A stretch of DNA of 64,000 bases from Flavobacteriales bacterium (GCA_947496375.1 CANMCY010000004.1:62001-126000), one strand, 5' to 3'. Counted from the first letter of the stretch, positions 17,535 through 27,115 are shown. Program-made: numbers and translations. Notes: generated from the sequence alone by a model not told the origin.

Positions 17535-19268
17535 TTGGCAGTATTTCGCAAACATATTCTCGCTGTTTTACCGGTATTGTTTTTTTCGGCGGCGTCTGCC
17601 ATGGTGCTTCCCCCGAAAGCTATTAGGGCGTGTTTGGACCCCACCACAGGTGTTGTAACTTTATATTTTTCTCCTCAGGCAGACCTTTGCGGAAGTTTTG
17701 TGTCTTATCGATTGTATGGCAGAGACAATATAACCTCCCCTTTTCAGCAACTATTTCAGGGAGGAACAGCCAATACAACGGCACTAAGCGCCCTGCTACC
17801 GAATAAAAAACAATGGGAATTGTTTGTAAGCGCACGATTTGCCTGCAATGGAATAGACACATTAAACTCAGATACGGTATTTATTGACGACACCCCTCCA
17901 GCAAAGCTGGACCTTGATAGCGTGAGTGTTGACCTCGCCTCACAACAATTGATTGCCGGCTGGCAGAAAGCTTCTGAAAAAGACGTGATGGGTTACTCTG
18001 TTTTTAAGGTAGACCCCGCTACCGGAAATAATATTTTGATTAAAGACACTGCTTCACTTGGGTACCGGTTTTCTACTTCAACCTTTGATGTAAAAAACAG
18101 CGGCAATAAAACTAATATAGCAGTATTTGACTCTTGCTACAACGGGGGGGTTATTTGTGCTACACACAGCCCTGTTTGTGCTTCGTTTTCTGCTTCAGAC
18201 AACATAAATTTGCCTTGCGATAAACAATTTACCTTTCGGTGGACGGGTTATGTCGGCTGGGCGGTTGACCACTACGATGTTTGGGTGTCTGATGACCAAA
18301 GCAACCTATGGTCAAAAGTAGGAACAGTAAGTGGATCAACATATAGCTACACTTACGCGGTTCCTGTTTTAAATAGAAAGTACTATTTTCTGGTAAGGGC
18401 CTACAAATCCCCCTCAACCGCATCGATTACATCCAGCAGCAATATTATTGGCGCCTACTTGTCTGGGCACGACAAGGCAAACACCAACACCATCGGACAT
18501 GTTTCTGTAGTTAACGAAAGCTCGTTGGAAATTACTACCCATTGGAACGCAACCCTTACTGGCTATTCCGCAACGTTATATTACCGAGAAAACTCCAGCC
18601 CTTCCTGGCAGGTTTTTGTTGGGGTGGTTCCAAAGGGTTTGTCCCGGTTTAAGCACACAGGGCTCCAAACCAACAACACAGCATACCAATACATGCTGGT
18701 GGTGAAAAACCCTTGCAACAAACCATCAGATTCTTCTGAAGTGCATGAAAGCATCCTACTAAAAAGGGCTGGTTTTTTACTACAATGGTTTGATTATCAG
18801 CCATATAACGCCATAGACCAGGCGTTAGAAGCCAGACAAAAACAAGGTTCCACGTGGAACGTAATTGGCGGGCCTTCATCCCCTTACATTCTGTCGGACA
18901 CAAGCAAGCCGGAGTGTTACAGGGTGGTTGCTTATAAAAAAGATGCGGGGGGCAATAGAATTGATACGGCCTACTCTAATGAAGTTTGCCTGCGGGTTTA
19001 CGACACCACACTGATTCCAAACTCATTCGCACCGGATGGAAATAACCGGTGGTTTCGCATTGTGAATCCAAATATTGAAAGAGGTCAGGCGGTTATGTCA
19101 ATTTATGACCGATGGGGCGGCAAGCTATGGCAAGGTGAAGCGCTTGACGGGTGGAATGGCGAAGCTGGAGGAAGCCCCGTAATACAGGGTTTTTATATTT
19201 ACAAGGTGGAGGTAGTACGGTCGGAAAAACGGGAACTGTTTCAAGGGACATTAATGCTATTAAGATGA
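17535..19268 (+). CDS. Secreted protein with fibronectin-like modules and gliding-type C-terminal domain
   Basis: A 577-residue protein. The TTG at 17535, 8 bases after the M16 stop, gives the signal peptide MAVFRKHILAVLPVLFFSAASA; the reading frame is open from 17319 but that part lies inside the M16 gene. The middle holds three or four fibronectin-type-III-like modules (for example FTFRWTGYVGWAVDHYDVWV). The end, IPNSFAPDGNNRWFRI through IYDRWGGKLWQGE and IQGFYIYKVEV, is the CHU_C gliding-associated domain that directs export by the type IX system. A parS-like palindrome lies within the gene at 18846-18861. It overlaps ybeY by 4 bases. Confidence 0.85.
   Translation: MAVFRKHILAVLPVLFFSAASAMVLPPKAIRACLDPTTGVVTLYFSPQADLCGSFVSYRLYGRDNITSPFQQLFQGGTANTTALSALLPNKKQWELFVSARFACNGIDTLNSDTVFIDDTPPAKLDLDSVSVDLASQQLIAGWQKASEKDVMGYSVFKVDPATGNNILIKDTASLGYRFSTSTFDVKNSGNKTNIAVFDSCYNGGVICATHSPVCASFSASDNINLPCDKQFTFRWTGYVGWAVDHYDVWVSDDQSNLWSKVGTVSGSTYSYTYAVPVLNRKYYFLVRAYKSPSTASITSSSNIIGAYLSGHDKANTNTIGHVSVVNESSLEITTHWNATLTGYSATLYYRENSSPSWQVFVGVVPKGLSRFKHTGLQTNNTAYQYMLVVKNPCNKPSDSSEVHESILLKRAGFLLQWFDYQPYNAIDQALEARQKQGSTWNVIGGPSSPYILSDTSKPECYRVVAYKKDAGGNRIDTAYSNEVCLRVYDTTLIPNSFAPDGNNRWFRIVNPNIERGQAVMSIYDRWGGKLWQGEALDGWNGEAGGSPVIQGFYIYKVEVVRSEKRELFQGTLMLLR
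18846..18861. promoter_or_regulatory. parS: parS-like palindrome A
   Basis: GGTTCCACGTGGAACG contains the perfect 14-base palindrome GTTCCACGTGGAAC. It matches 13 of 16 positions of the ParB centromere consensus TGTTNCACGTGAAACA. It lies inside a coding region, as many parS sites do. Confidence 0.5.
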
Positions 19269-19705
19269 AAAACAGCATTAATATATCTTATGCCGGAAGA
19301 AGAAAGGATCGTCCGCACATTTCAAAAACAGTGTTTAAGGCCTCTGTAAAACAAGTGGCGGCAGAAAAAAAACAATCTGTTTCATCCCTTCAGTATGTAT
19401 TTATGACGGATGATGAGCTGTTGCGATTAAATAAAGACTATCTAAATCACGATACCTACACCGATATCATCACGTTTGATTTGTCTGGTGTCGAAGGAAT
19501 AGAAGGAGAAATATATATTTCCCTGGAACGGGTATTGGAAAACGCCATGGTCTTTGGCGTATCCGCTAAAGAAGAATTACTGCGGGTGATGTTTCATGGT
19601 GTGTTACATTTGATGGGTTATAAGGACAAAAGCACAAAAGACCAGGTGGCCATGCGAGAAGCCGAAACATATTGTATAAATTTGTACCTTGAAAAGGAAA
19701 CGTGA
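19265..19705 (+). CDS. ybeY: Endoribonuclease YbeY, rRNA maturation factor
   Basis: A 146-residue metal-dependent RNase needed for 16S rRNA 3'-end maturation and ribosome quality control. The metal site is in MFHGVLHLMGYKD near residues 106-118. The first two His are present; the place of the third His of the E. coli motif is Asp, which I recall as usual in Bacteroidota. The ATG at 19265 overlaps the stop of the upstream secreted-protein gene (ATGA); the frame is open further upstream but that part is shadow. It precedes mnmG by 24 bases, and a parS-like site fills the gap. Confidence 0.93.
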   Translation: MKNSINISYAGRRKDRPHISKTVFKASVKQVAAEKKQSVSSLQYVFMTDDELLRLNKDYLNHDTYTDIITFDLSGVEGIEGEIYISLERVLENAMVFGVSAKEELLRVMFHGVLHLMGYKDKSTKDQVAMREAETYCINLYLEKET

Positions 19706-19710
19706 TAACT

Positions 19711-19726
19711 GGTTTCACGTGAAACA
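19711..19726. promoter_or_regulatory. parS: parS-like palindrome B
   Basis: GGTTTCACGTGAAACA matches 15 of 16 bases of the parS consensus TGTTTCACGTGAAACA and contains the perfect palindrome GTTTCACGTGAAAC (19712-19725). It occupies the short gap between ybeY and mnmG. Confidence 0.8.
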
Positions 19727-19729
19727 ACG

Positions 19730-21595
19730 TTGTTTTTAGGAGAATACGATATCATTGTAGTGGGAGCAGGCCATGCCGGTTGTGAAGCAGCACATGCTGC
19801 AGCGCGCATGGGTAGCCGTGTTATGCTGGTAACCATGAATATGGAAACCATTGCCAGAATGAGCTGTAACCCCGCTATGGGTGGCGTTGCAAAGGGGCAG
19901 ATTGTGCGGGAAATAGATGCTTTAGGAGGAATGTCAGGCATCATCACAGACAAAACGATGATACAATTTCGCATGCTGAACCGCAGCAAAGGGGTTGCCA
20001 TGTGGAGTCCGCGTGCCCAAAGTGATCGCTGGCGCTTTGCTGAAACATGGAGATTAACACTGGAAAACACCCCCAACCTCGACTTTTTTCAAGATACTGT
20101 CAAAGAAATTATTGTTATAAACGGAACAGCACAGGGTGTAATTACCGGTATGGGCGCTGAAATACGCTCAAAAGCAGTAATACTGACCAATGGAACCTTC
20201 CTTAATGGCCTGATTCACATAGGCAGCAAGAATTTTGGTGGAGGTCGCATGGGTGAGAGTGCTTCGTTTGGCATAACAGGTCAATTAGAAAATTTGGGGT
20301 TTGTGTCTGGAAGAATGAAAACAGGGACCCCACCCAGGGTGGATGGCAGAAGTTTAAACTATGATGCCATGGAGGAACAAAAAGGAGATGAACAACCTGC
20401 AAAGTTTTCGTTTTCACGTGAAACACATGCATTAAAACAACAGCGCAGTTGCCATATTACCTATACCAATTCAGCCGTACATGATATATTGCGAGAGGGT
20501 TTTGCTGAAAGCCCTATGTATAATGGCAGTATACAGGGATTGGGGCCAAGATATTGTCCCAGTATTGAAGATAAAATTAACCGTTTTGCGGAACGGGACA
20601 GGCACCAGGTGTTTGTAGAGCCAGAAGGGTGGGATACCATTGAAGTATACGTAAACGGATTTTCTACCAGTTTGCCCGACCATGTGCAATTAAAGGCGCT
20701 GCGCCAAATACCCGGCTTTGAAAAAGCCAAAGTGTTCAGACCGGGATATGCCATAGAATACGATTACTTCCCCCCTACCCAGTTAAATCTGACACTGGAA
20801 ACCAAACTCATACAGAATCTGTATTTTGCCGGACAGATAAACGGAACCACAGGATATGAAGAAGCCGCCTGCCAAGGCCTAATGGCGGGGATCAACGCAC
20901 ACCAAAAAACTCAAGAAAAAAACGCAGTGGTGCTGGGGAGAAATGAGGCCTATATAGGTGTATTGATAGATGACCTAGTTAATAAAGGAACTGACGAACC
21001 TTACCGTATGTTCACCTCCAGGGCGGAGTATAGAATAACATTAAGGCAAGACAATGCAGATGAAAGACTTACACCCTTAGGTTATGAAATAGGGTTGGCT
21101 TCTGAAACACGCATTAGGCAACTGGAAACCAAGATACATGATACACAATCACTACTCCATTTCTTTGAGAACAACAATATTGCAGTAGAAGAGGCCAACT
21201 GCCTGCTCGCTGATAAAAATGGTACCACAATCACAGAAAAACAGCGTTATAAAAAATTCCTATTACGGCCGGAAATTACCTTAACCGATATAGCAAATAT
21301 TTCAGAGGTGAACGAGTTGCTGATAAATTGCCAGGAAGAAGCCGCACAAGCTGCAGAAAACCACATTAAATATGAAAGCTACTTAAAAAAAGAGCAGGAA
21401 ATGGCTGAAAAACTACAACGCCTTGAAGAAATTAAAATACCAGCACAGTTTGATTTTCATAAATTAACCTCACTCAGCAAAGAATCGCGGGAAAAACTAC
21501 ATAAAATAAAACCCGTGACCCTTGGTCAGGCATCCAGGATAAGCGGCGTAAACCCTGCGGACATCTCTGTACTTCTTGTTTATTTTGGAAGATGA
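19730..21595 (+). CDS. mnmG: tRNA uridine-5-carboxymethylaminomethyl modification enzyme MnmG
   Basis: The FAD-dependent partner of MnmE that modifies U34 of several tRNAs. The 621-residue protein begins with the dinucleotide motif YDIIVVGAGHAGCEAAHAA. It has the family signatures MSCNPAMGGVAKGQIVREID and LTNGTFLNGLIHIG and the late FAGQINGTTGYEEAACQGL block. The start appears to be the TTG at 19730; no ATG or GTG fits in frame nearby. This gene (gidA) often lies near the replication origin in bacteria, which agrees with the parS-like sites before it and inside it. Its stop overlaps the next start. Confidence 0.96.
   Translation: MFLGEYDIIVVGAGHAGCEAAHAAARMGSRVMLVTMNMETIARMSCNPAMGGVAKGQIVREIDALGGMSGIITDKTMIQFRMLNRSKGVAMWSPRAQSDRWRFAETWRLTLENTPNLDFFQDTVKEIIVINGTAQGVITGMGAEIRSKAVILTNGTFLNGLIHIGSKNFGGGRMGESASFGITGQLENLGFVSGRMKTGTPPRVDGRSLNYDAMEEQKGDEQPAKFSFSRETHALKQQRSCHITYTNSAVHDILREGFAESPMYNGSIQGLGPRYCPSIEDKINRFAERDRHQVFVEPEGWDTIEVYVNGFSTSLPDHVQLKALRQIPGFEKAKVFRPGYAIEYDYFPPTQLNLTLETKLIQNLYFAGQINGTTGYEEAACQGLMAGINAHQKTQEKNAVVLGRNEAYIGVLIDDLVNKGTDEPYRMFTSRAEYRITLRQDNADERLTPLGYEIGLASETRIRQLETKIHDTQSLLHFFENNNIAVEEANCLLADKNGTTITEKQRYKKFLLRPEITLTDIANISEVNELLINCQEEAAQAAENHIKYESYLKKEQEMAEKLQRLEEIKIPAQFDFHKLTSLSKESREKLHKIKPVTLGQASRISGVNPADISVLLVYFGR
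20410..20425. promoter_or_regulatory. parS: parS-like palindrome C
   Basis: GTTTTCACGTGAAACA matches 14 of 16 bases of the parS consensus. It lies inside mnmG. Confidence 0.7.
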
Positions 21596-23031
21596 GCAAA
21601 TTGAATCATATAATATCTGCCCTTTCTATAGTTTTATTGTTTCAATGTGCCAATCCCGTCACACCCACAGGCGGTGCTAAAGATGTGCTACCACCACTAA
21701 TAAAAGTCACCACCCCGACTGACAGAAGTTCCAACATAAAACCCAATATCATTGTATTCCGGTTTAATGAATTTATACAAGCATCAAACATTAAAGAGCA
21801 AATTGTTATATCTCCAAAAACAAATGGTAAACCAAGTATTAACGTAGGTAAAGATAATGTTACCATAAAATTTGAAGGAGATGTTTTTAATGATAATACC
21901 ACATATAGCATTCATCTGAATGAAGCCATTAAAGACTTAAATGAGGGTAACCAGGGAATATATAAACCATTGTTGTTTAGCACCGGAAACACCCTGGATA
22001 CTCAATATCTTTTTGGTAACTGCACATTTATTGAAGAACCCAAATCAAAAAAAGTAAGAATTCAAAGTCTAAACAAACCTTACTATAAAAGTATTGCCAA
22101 TAAAGATTTACGTTTCTCCTTATATGGCCTTCCTTCAGACAGCATAACCATCATCGCATATAATGACCTCAATGGTAATGACTCTTTCGAATCTAATGAA
22201 GATGTAGGTATGCTTAAAACCAAACCCGGAGATACTTGCTCAATATTTTTATATTCCGTTCAAAAAAAGAAACTGAGCCTTTATAATTTTAAAAACAACA
22301 AGTATGGTTTAAACGGCATAAAGACACAAAGTGAAAACAATAATATTATCAATTACAAGGATACCTTAATAGGAGATAGTATTAGTGTATTTGGATTACT
22401 ACAAAAAACAGACAGTACGAGATATATCATACCCAAAAAAGCAGAAAACAAAGCATTCATTTTGAGGTATAGTTTAAATAAACCCTCTTTTCTAGCAGAT
22501 TCATTTCAACAAATCAAATTATCTGCCAACGAAATATTACAAAGTACGTCAAAAGAAACGCAAACGTATTTTAATCATAACAATATGGTTGATTCATGTA
22601 ACACATTATTCGAATTGAATACTGCAGTTTTAAGATTTAAAAATAATCATACTGGAAATGTACGAATCCCTTTTAATCTAGTTACTGAATCTGGAAAGGA
22701 AATAAAGGATACATTCAAAACTTCCATTCCAGTCTATACTCCATTGACCATTTATAATAATGAAGCTTTTGATATATACATTACCCTAAAAAACAAAGTA
22801 AGCGGAGAGACATATAATAGCAACATAGAAAACGGAAAGAATATTAAGTTATGGGTTCAGGCATCTGAACACGAATTATCGTACTTCCATGACATCAATA
22901 AAAATCAGCTGCTTGATGCACCGGATATAACAAAGGAATCATTGGGTGAATACTATAAAAAACTGCCTACCATAAAAATCAAGGAAAATATGGCTGTTGA
23001 TTTGTATGTAAAAGATACGGAAAAACCCTGA
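21592..23031 (+). CDS. Lipoprotein with N-terminal bacterial Ig-like domain
   Basis: A 479-residue protein. The N-terminus MSKLNHIISALSIVLLFQCANP is a lipoprotein signal with Cys at residue 19, and the mature start CANPVTPTGGAKDVLPP is typical of a widespread Bacteroidota family with an SbsA/Big_5-type Ig domain (NIIVFRFNEFIQASNIKEQI, about residues 45-135). The remainder is hydrophilic, strand-rich and unassigned; YNDLNGNDSFESNEDVG looks like a short acidic, perhaps calcium-binding, turn. It is noticeably more AT-rich than its neighbours. It overlaps the mnmG stop (ATGA). Its role is unknown. Confidence 0.85.
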   Translation: MSKLNHIISALSIVLLFQCANPVTPTGGAKDVLPPLIKVTTPTDRSSNIKPNIIVFRFNEFIQASNIKEQIVISPKTNGKPSINVGKDNVTIKFEGDVFNDNTTYSIHLNEAIKDLNEGNQGIYKPLLFSTGNTLDTQYLFGNCTFIEEPKSKKVRIQSLNKPYYKSIANKDLRFSLYGLPSDSITIIAYNDLNGNDSFESNEDVGMLKTKPGDTCSIFLYSVQKKKLSLYNFKNNKYGLNGIKTQSENNNIINYKDTLIGDSISVFGLLQKTDSTRYIIPKKAENKAFILRYSLNKPSFLADSFQQIKLSANEILQSTSKETQTYFNHNNMVDSCNTLFELNTAVLRFKNNHTGNVRIPFNLVTESGKEIKDTFKTSIPVYTPLTIYNNEAFDIYITLKNKVSGETYNSNIENGKNIKLWVQASEHELSYFHDINKNQLLDAPDITKESLGEYYKKLPTIKIKENMAVDLYVKDTEKP

Positions 23032-23062
23032 TAATATTATGACAACAGGTGAATTGTGTTAC

Positions 23063-23078
23063 CGTTTCACGTGAAAAA
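23063..23078. promoter_or_regulatory. parS: parS-like palindrome D
   Basis: CGTTTCACGTGAAAAA matches 14 of 16 bases of the parS consensus. It is intergenic, 32 bases after the Ig-like lipoprotein gene. Confidence 0.7.
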
Positions 23079-23396
23079 AGAACCGCTTCCTCAAGAGGTG
23101 TTGAAACTGGTTCAAAACATAATCATTTTTAAACTGATTAATTCGCTGTATATGCTCATAAAAAAGGATTGATTATGACATAATAAAATAAAACTATTGG
23201 CCTAAAAAACCCTATAAATAAAGGATCTTAGGAATATTTGATAAAAATGTGATTACATAAATTAAAGGTATTCCACATTTCCACACAGCTGTATTTAATA
23301 TATATTAATATAATATTTAAATGAAATGTTTTATATTTATATTAGGGATGGGGATATCGGGGAAAATATGATGTAAGAAAAAACCTAGGATCTTTT

Positions 23397-23404
23397 TACT
23401 TTTG
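23397..23404 (+). promoter_or_regulatory. TACTTTTG promoter box of pheS
   Basis: TAnnTTTG match, 8 bases before the ATG at 23413. Confidence 0.65.
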
Positions 23405-23412
23405 TAATCGCA

Positions 23413-24420
23413 ATGCTGGACGAAATTGAAAAAATAGAAAAAGAAACTGCATCAATACATTTTGCAGATGCCGAATCTCTGGAACAGTTTCGTCTGACCT
23501 ATCTTTCTTCCAAAGGAAAAATACAGCATCTGATGGATGCCTTTAGAAATCTGCCCGGTGAAGACAAGAAAACAGTTGGTAAACCTCTGAATGCCTTGAA
23601 GGCCAGATTGGAAGAGGTATACAAAATCAGTAAACAGCAATTAACAGCAACTTCTGGAACGGAAAACAAGTTTGATACAACGTTACCGGTTTCATCCATG
23701 GCGACCGGGAGTTCACACCCCTTAAAAATAGTAGAAAACACCCTGTGCGATATATTTTATTCACTGGGGTTTGATATTGCTGATGGTCCGGAAATAGAGG
23801 ATGACTGGCATAATTTTGGGGCACTCAATTTTGCTGATGATCATCCGGCAAGGGATATGCAGGATACTTTTTTTATTGGCAATCATGTGCTGAGAACCCA
23901 TACCAGCAGTGTACAAATAAGAGAAATGGAAAAAAGAACCCCACCTATACGATTGGTCATGCCGGGTAGGGTGTATCGCAATGAAGCCATTAGCTCACGC
24001 AGTAATTGTTTTTTTCATCAGATTGAGGGGCTTTATATAGATAAAGGGGTATCCTTTGCTGATCTGAAACAGACGCTGTATTATTTTGTGCAGCAGTTTT
24101 TTGGAGAAGGAACCCAAGTAAGATTCAGATCCAGTTATTTTCCATTTACCGAACCCAGTGCCGAAATGGATATATGGGCAGGTACAGACACAGAAGAGAA
24201 TAGACGGTTAACCAAGGGAACGGGATGGCTGGAAGTATTGGGTTGTGGTATGGTACATCCTAATGTATTAAAATCCTGTAATATAGATCCTGAGGTTTAT
24301 CAGGGATACGCATTTGGTATGGGAATAGACCGAATTACCATGTTAAAATACGGCATCAACGATATACGGGATATGTTTCACAACGACATCCGGCTGTTGT
24401 CTCAATTTGCGGGCTTGTGA
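23413..24420 (+). CDS. pheS: Phenylalanyl-tRNA synthetase alpha subunit
   Basis: Catalytic chain of the class II heterotetramer that charges tRNA-Phe. It is 335 residues with an N-terminal coiled coil (about 1-85) followed by the class II core. Motif 2 is in PIRLVMPGRVYRNEAI, and motif 3 is in YAFGMGIDRITMLKYGI near the C-terminus. The HPLKIVENTLCDIF and DSxH-like DDHPARDMQDTFFI segments are family hallmarks. The stop overlaps the GTG start of lpxH. pheT is not in the window, so the two subunits are not in one operon here. Confidence 0.95.
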   Translation: MLDEIEKIEKETASIHFADAESLEQFRLTYLSSKGKIQHLMDAFRNLPGEDKKTVGKPLNALKARLEEVYKISKQQLTATSGTENKFDTTLPVSSMATGSSHPLKIVENTLCDIFYSLGFDIADGPEIEDDWHNFGALNFADDHPARDMQDTFFIGNHVLRTHTSSVQIREMEKRTPPIRLVMPGRVYRNEAISSRSNCFFHQIEGLYIDKGVSFADLKQTLYYFVQQFFGEGTQVRFRSSYFPFTEPSAEMDIWAGTDTEENRRLTKGTGWLEVLGCGMVHPNVLKSCNIDPEVYQGYAFGMGIDRITMLKYGINDIRDMFHNDIRLLSQFAGL

Positions 24421-25157
24421 AAATATATTTTGCCAGCGATTTTCATCTGGGTGTTCCCGATTACCCATCGAGTTTAGACAGAGAAAAAAGTATTTGTCGC
24501 TGGCTTGAAATGGCAGCTCAGGATGCCACAGAAATTTATCTGTTAGGCGACGTTTTTGACTTTTGGTTCGAATACAAAACCGCCGTTCCCAAAGGATTTA
24601 CACGGCTGTTGGGAACCCTTTCCTCACTAACAGACAGAGGAATTAGCGTCACCCTTTTCAAAGGAAATCACGACATGTGGATGTTTGGATATCTTGCAAA
24701 AGAGTGTGGGGTAAACATCGTATCAGACGAGCTGATTATGGAGAGAAACGGTAAACGATTTTTCTTACACCACGGCGATGGCCTAGGCCCCGGAGAATAT
24801 GGATACAAAATTCTGAGACGCATATTCAGAAGCCCCATCTGCCAGTCTCTTTTTGGTTTTTTACACCCCAGTCTGGGTATTTCCCTGGCGAGCAGGATGA
24901 GTAAAAAAAGCCGTATACAGCAAAAAGGAAGGCATGAAACCTACCTGGGCGATGACAAAGAATACCTGACAATATTTGCCCAGTCATACCTGCAAAAATT
25001 CCCCATAGATTATTTTGTGTTTGGACACAGGCACCTTGCGCTGGACATAACAGTAGGCGAAAACAGTCGGTATATAAACCTGGGAGAATGGATGCACCAA
25101 AAGCAATATGCTGTTTTTGACGGACACCAGCTTCAGTTGCTTGCCTGGGAGAAATAA
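24417..25157 (+). CDS. lpxH: UDP-2,3-diacylglucosamine diphosphatase
   Basis: Makes lipid X by hydrolysing UDP-2,3-diacylglucosamine in lipid A synthesis, at the inner face of the cytoplasmic membrane. It is 246 residues with the calcineurin-type metal motifs in order: ASDFHLG (D-x-H), LGDVFDFW (GDxxD), KGNHDMW (GNHD), FLHHGDGLG and FGHRHLALD (GHxH). The start is a GTG in the pheS stop (GTGA overlap), so the two genes are translationally coupled. The Bacteroidota form is recognised mostly by these motifs, so LpxH is favoured over a generic phosphoesterase. Confidence 0.88.
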   Translation: MKIYFASDFHLGVPDYPSSLDREKSICRWLEMAAQDATEIYLLGDVFDFWFEYKTAVPKGFTRLLGTLSSLTDRGISVTLFKGNHDMWMFGYLAKECGVNIVSDELIMERNGKRFFLHHGDGLGPGEYGYKILRRIFRSPICQSLFGFLHPSLGISLASRMSKKSRIQQKGRHETYLGDDKEYLTIFAQSYLQKFPIDYFVFGHRHLALDITVGENSRYINLGEWMHQKQYAVFDGHQLQLLAWEK

Positions 25158-25164
25158 CTGCAGT

Positions 25165-25950
25165 ATGAATGTATTGACCCTGTACGCATATTGTTTCTTA
25201 CAATCAACACCGTCTGATACCCTGCCATTTTCAGGTCGTGTGGCGGCTGCAGATATTGATGTAAAAGGAACAGTTTACGTGGTTGATTCAGCATACCGTT
25301 TTTGTAAATGGGACCATCAAAAAAACAGTATCTGCAATTCTGTAGCACAGTATGGCGAAGGGGTGATTGTGGATGCAGACAACCCCATGGAGCCCATGTT
25401 GTTTTTTCAAAACACAGGCATGCTTATTATTACCGATAACCAGCTCAATACCACAGGCAGCATTTCCCTGCTGTCGCAAAACAATATAAAGCCGGGAGGG
25501 TTTGGTAGGGCGAACGATGGTGGGGTCTGGATTTTTGATGATAATAGCAGCACCCTAAAAAAACTCGACCGCAGCGGAATGGTTGTGCAGGAAAGTATGG
25601 TATTGTGTGCCAAAGGCAATAAAAACAGAAAGGCATGCAATATTTTGGATAACGGGCGGTTAATTGTGATTACCACCCCACAGAACACCACGCTGGTATT
25701 GAATATGAACCTCAACGTACTTGCTGAATTGCCTGAAAAAGATGGCCGCTGTGTCGACCTGTCCGCAAATCGCCTCTTGCTTTTTAATCAGGGGGAGATT
25801 TGGTTAACGGAGCCATTTGAAGGAAGCGGGAAAAGGCGCCCGGCGTCTCGACAAAAGGCAGGGATTTACATAGGGGGCGCTTTGTTGTCGCTGCGGGGAA
25901 ACAAATCATTGTCAGAAACTTCGGGGGTCGTAATTTTGCAAACCCACTGA
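25165..25950 (+). CDS. Hypothetical protein, possible beta-propeller
   Basis: A 261-residue protein with several similar strand-turn segments ([41 protein letters not shown]) that look like propeller blades. The N-terminus [14 protein letters not shown] is short and only weakly hydrophobic, so export is uncertain. The start ATG at 25165 lies 8 bases after lpxH; an in-frame ATG at 25108 lies inside lpxH and is less likely. The last base is shared with the prfA start (TGATG). Position between lpxH and prfA suggests one transcript. No function can be assigned. Confidence 0.7.
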   Translation: MNVLTLYAYCFLQSTPSDTLPFSGRVAAADIDVKGTVYVVDSAYRFCKWDHQKNSICNSVAQYGEGVIVDADNPMEPMLFFQNTGMLIITDNQLNTTGSISLLSQNNIKPGGFGRANDGGVWIFDDNSSTLKKLDRSGMVVQESMVLCAKGNKNRKACNILDNGRLIVITTPQNTTLVLNMNLNVLAELPEKDGRCVDLSANRLLLFNQGEIWLTEPFEGSGKRRPASRQKAGIYIGGALLSLRGNKSLSETSGVVILQTH

Positions 25951-27020
25951 TGTTAGACAAGCTCGAAGCACTGCATGCAAGATTTACCGAGGTAGAACAA
26001 CTTCTCAGCAGCCCTGAAGTGGTGGCAGACAGAAGAAGGTTTACCCAGCTAAACAAGGAATACAAAGCATTACAGCCGGTATCTCAGGCGTACCATAAGT
26101 ATAAAAAATTCTTAACAGAACTACAGGAGGCCAGAGAGATTCTTAAAAATGAAAAAGACAAAGATTTGAGAGAATTGGCCAAAGAGAGTGCAGATGAAAT
26201 AGAAAAAGAAATGCCAGCACTGGAAGAGGAGGTACGATTACTGTTATTGCCCAGGGACCCGGAAGACGCCAAGAAAGCCGTCATAGAAATTCGTTCAGGA
26301 ACCGGAGGAGACGAGGCCTCGCTGTTTGCCGGTGATCTGGCCAGAATGTATCAGCGCTATTGCGATCAAAAGGGTTGGGGAATCAGTATAGCAGATGCGG
26401 TGGAGGGCAGCATGGGTGGCTACAATAAAATCATACTGGAGGTGAACGCAGAAGACTCCTACGGTATTTTGAAATATGAAAGCGGTGTTCACCGGGTGCA
26501 GCGTGTGCCGGCCACCGAAAGCCAGGGGAGGGTTCACACCAGCGCCGCCACGGTTGCGGTAATGCCGGAAGCAGAAGAATTTGACTTTGAGCTTAGGGAA
26601 GCAGATGTTAAGATGGAAACAGCCCGAAGTGGCGGTGCGGGCGGTCAAAACGTGAACAAAGTGGAGACCAAAGTAATGTTAACCCATATACCTACCGGGA
26701 CCGTTGTGATTTGCCAGACTGAGAGAACCCAGCTCGGAAACAGGGAAAAAGCCATGAATATGCTTAGAACCCGCCTCTATGAGGCAGAATATAACAAGCG
26801 TATGGAAGAGGTGGCCAAAAGGCGCAAAACAATGGTTAGCACCGGAGACAGAAGCGCGAAAATCAGGACGTATAACTTTCCCCAGAGTCGTCTTACAGAC
26901 CATCGAATAGGCCTGACGGTGTATAATCTCAATGCCGTAATGAACGGAGAGCTCGAGGACATTATACATGCACTACAGGTGGCAGAAAACGCAGAGCGAA
27001 TGAAGGACGGCGGGGTTTAG
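25950..27020 (+). CDS. prfA: Peptide chain release factor 1
   Basis: Recognises UAA and UAG stop codons and triggers peptide release. The 356-residue protein carries the GGQ motif in [17 protein letters not shown] near residue 230 and the tripeptide anticodon loop region around [14 protein letters not shown], which contains PAT, the release-factor-1 form of the PxT motif. The N-terminal part is helical and charged. The ATG overlaps the stop of the preceding gene by one base. The 3' end overlaps a possible small minus-strand gene. Confidence 0.96.
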   Translation: MLDKLEALHARFTEVEQLLSSPEVVADRRRFTQLNKEYKALQPVSQAYHKYKKFLTELQEAREILKNEKDKDLRELAKESADEIEKEMPALEEEVRLLLLPRDPEDAKKAVIEIRSGTGGDEASLFAGDLARMYQRYCDQKGWGISIADAVEGSMGGYNKIILEVNAEDSYGILKYESGVHRVQRVPATESQGRVHTSAATVAVMPEAEEFDFELREADVKMETARSGGAGGQNVNKVETKVMLTHIPTGTVVICQTERTQLGNREKAMNMLRTRLYEAEYNKRMEEVAKRRKTMVSTGDRSAKIRTYNFPQSRLTDHRIGLTVYNLNAVMNGELEDIIHALQVAENAERMKDGGV

Positions 27021-27115
27021 GCGCCGGCAGCTTTTTGAACAGGCCCTTTATCTGAACGGCGTTTGGGCGCAAACACGGTTTGCGATTCCTTTGGGTTGCG
27101 GGTTTGTGTGTTCAT
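27017..27115 (-). CDS. Possible 32-residue basic microprotein with strong Shine-Dalgarno
   Basis: The short frame starts [20 protein letters not shown] and ends QKAAGA; it is basic and has no hydrophobic segment. What stands out is the ribosome-binding site: AAAAGGAGGAGCCC directly precedes the ATG at 27115, a near-perfect Shine-Dalgarno in a genome that shows almost none elsewhere. The upstream DNA has two palindromes and a sigma70-like TTGTCT/TATAAC pair rather than TAnnTTTG. Its stop lies in the prfA stop region. It may be a real regulated small protein or a chance frame. Confidence 0.4.
   Translation of the reverse strand: MNTQTRNPKESQTVFAPKRRSDKGPVQKAAGA

Larger units (their letters stand above)
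23032..23412. other. oriC: Candidate chromosomal replication origin (AT-rich intergenic region)
   Basis: The 381-base gap holds, in order: a parS-like site (23063-23078); two adjacent DnaA-box-like nonamers, TATTCCACA (23269-23277) and ATTTCCACA (23277-23285), each one mismatch from TTWTNCACA; a tract with only two G/C in 53 bases (23292-23344) that could serve as the unwinding element; and the direct repeat AGGATCTT at 23222 and 23387. The pheS promoter is at its right end. mnmG upstream fits origin neighbourhoods elsewhere. Against it: dnaA is not visible, only two DnaA boxes were found, and the coding strand does not switch here. This is inference. Confidence 0.45.
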
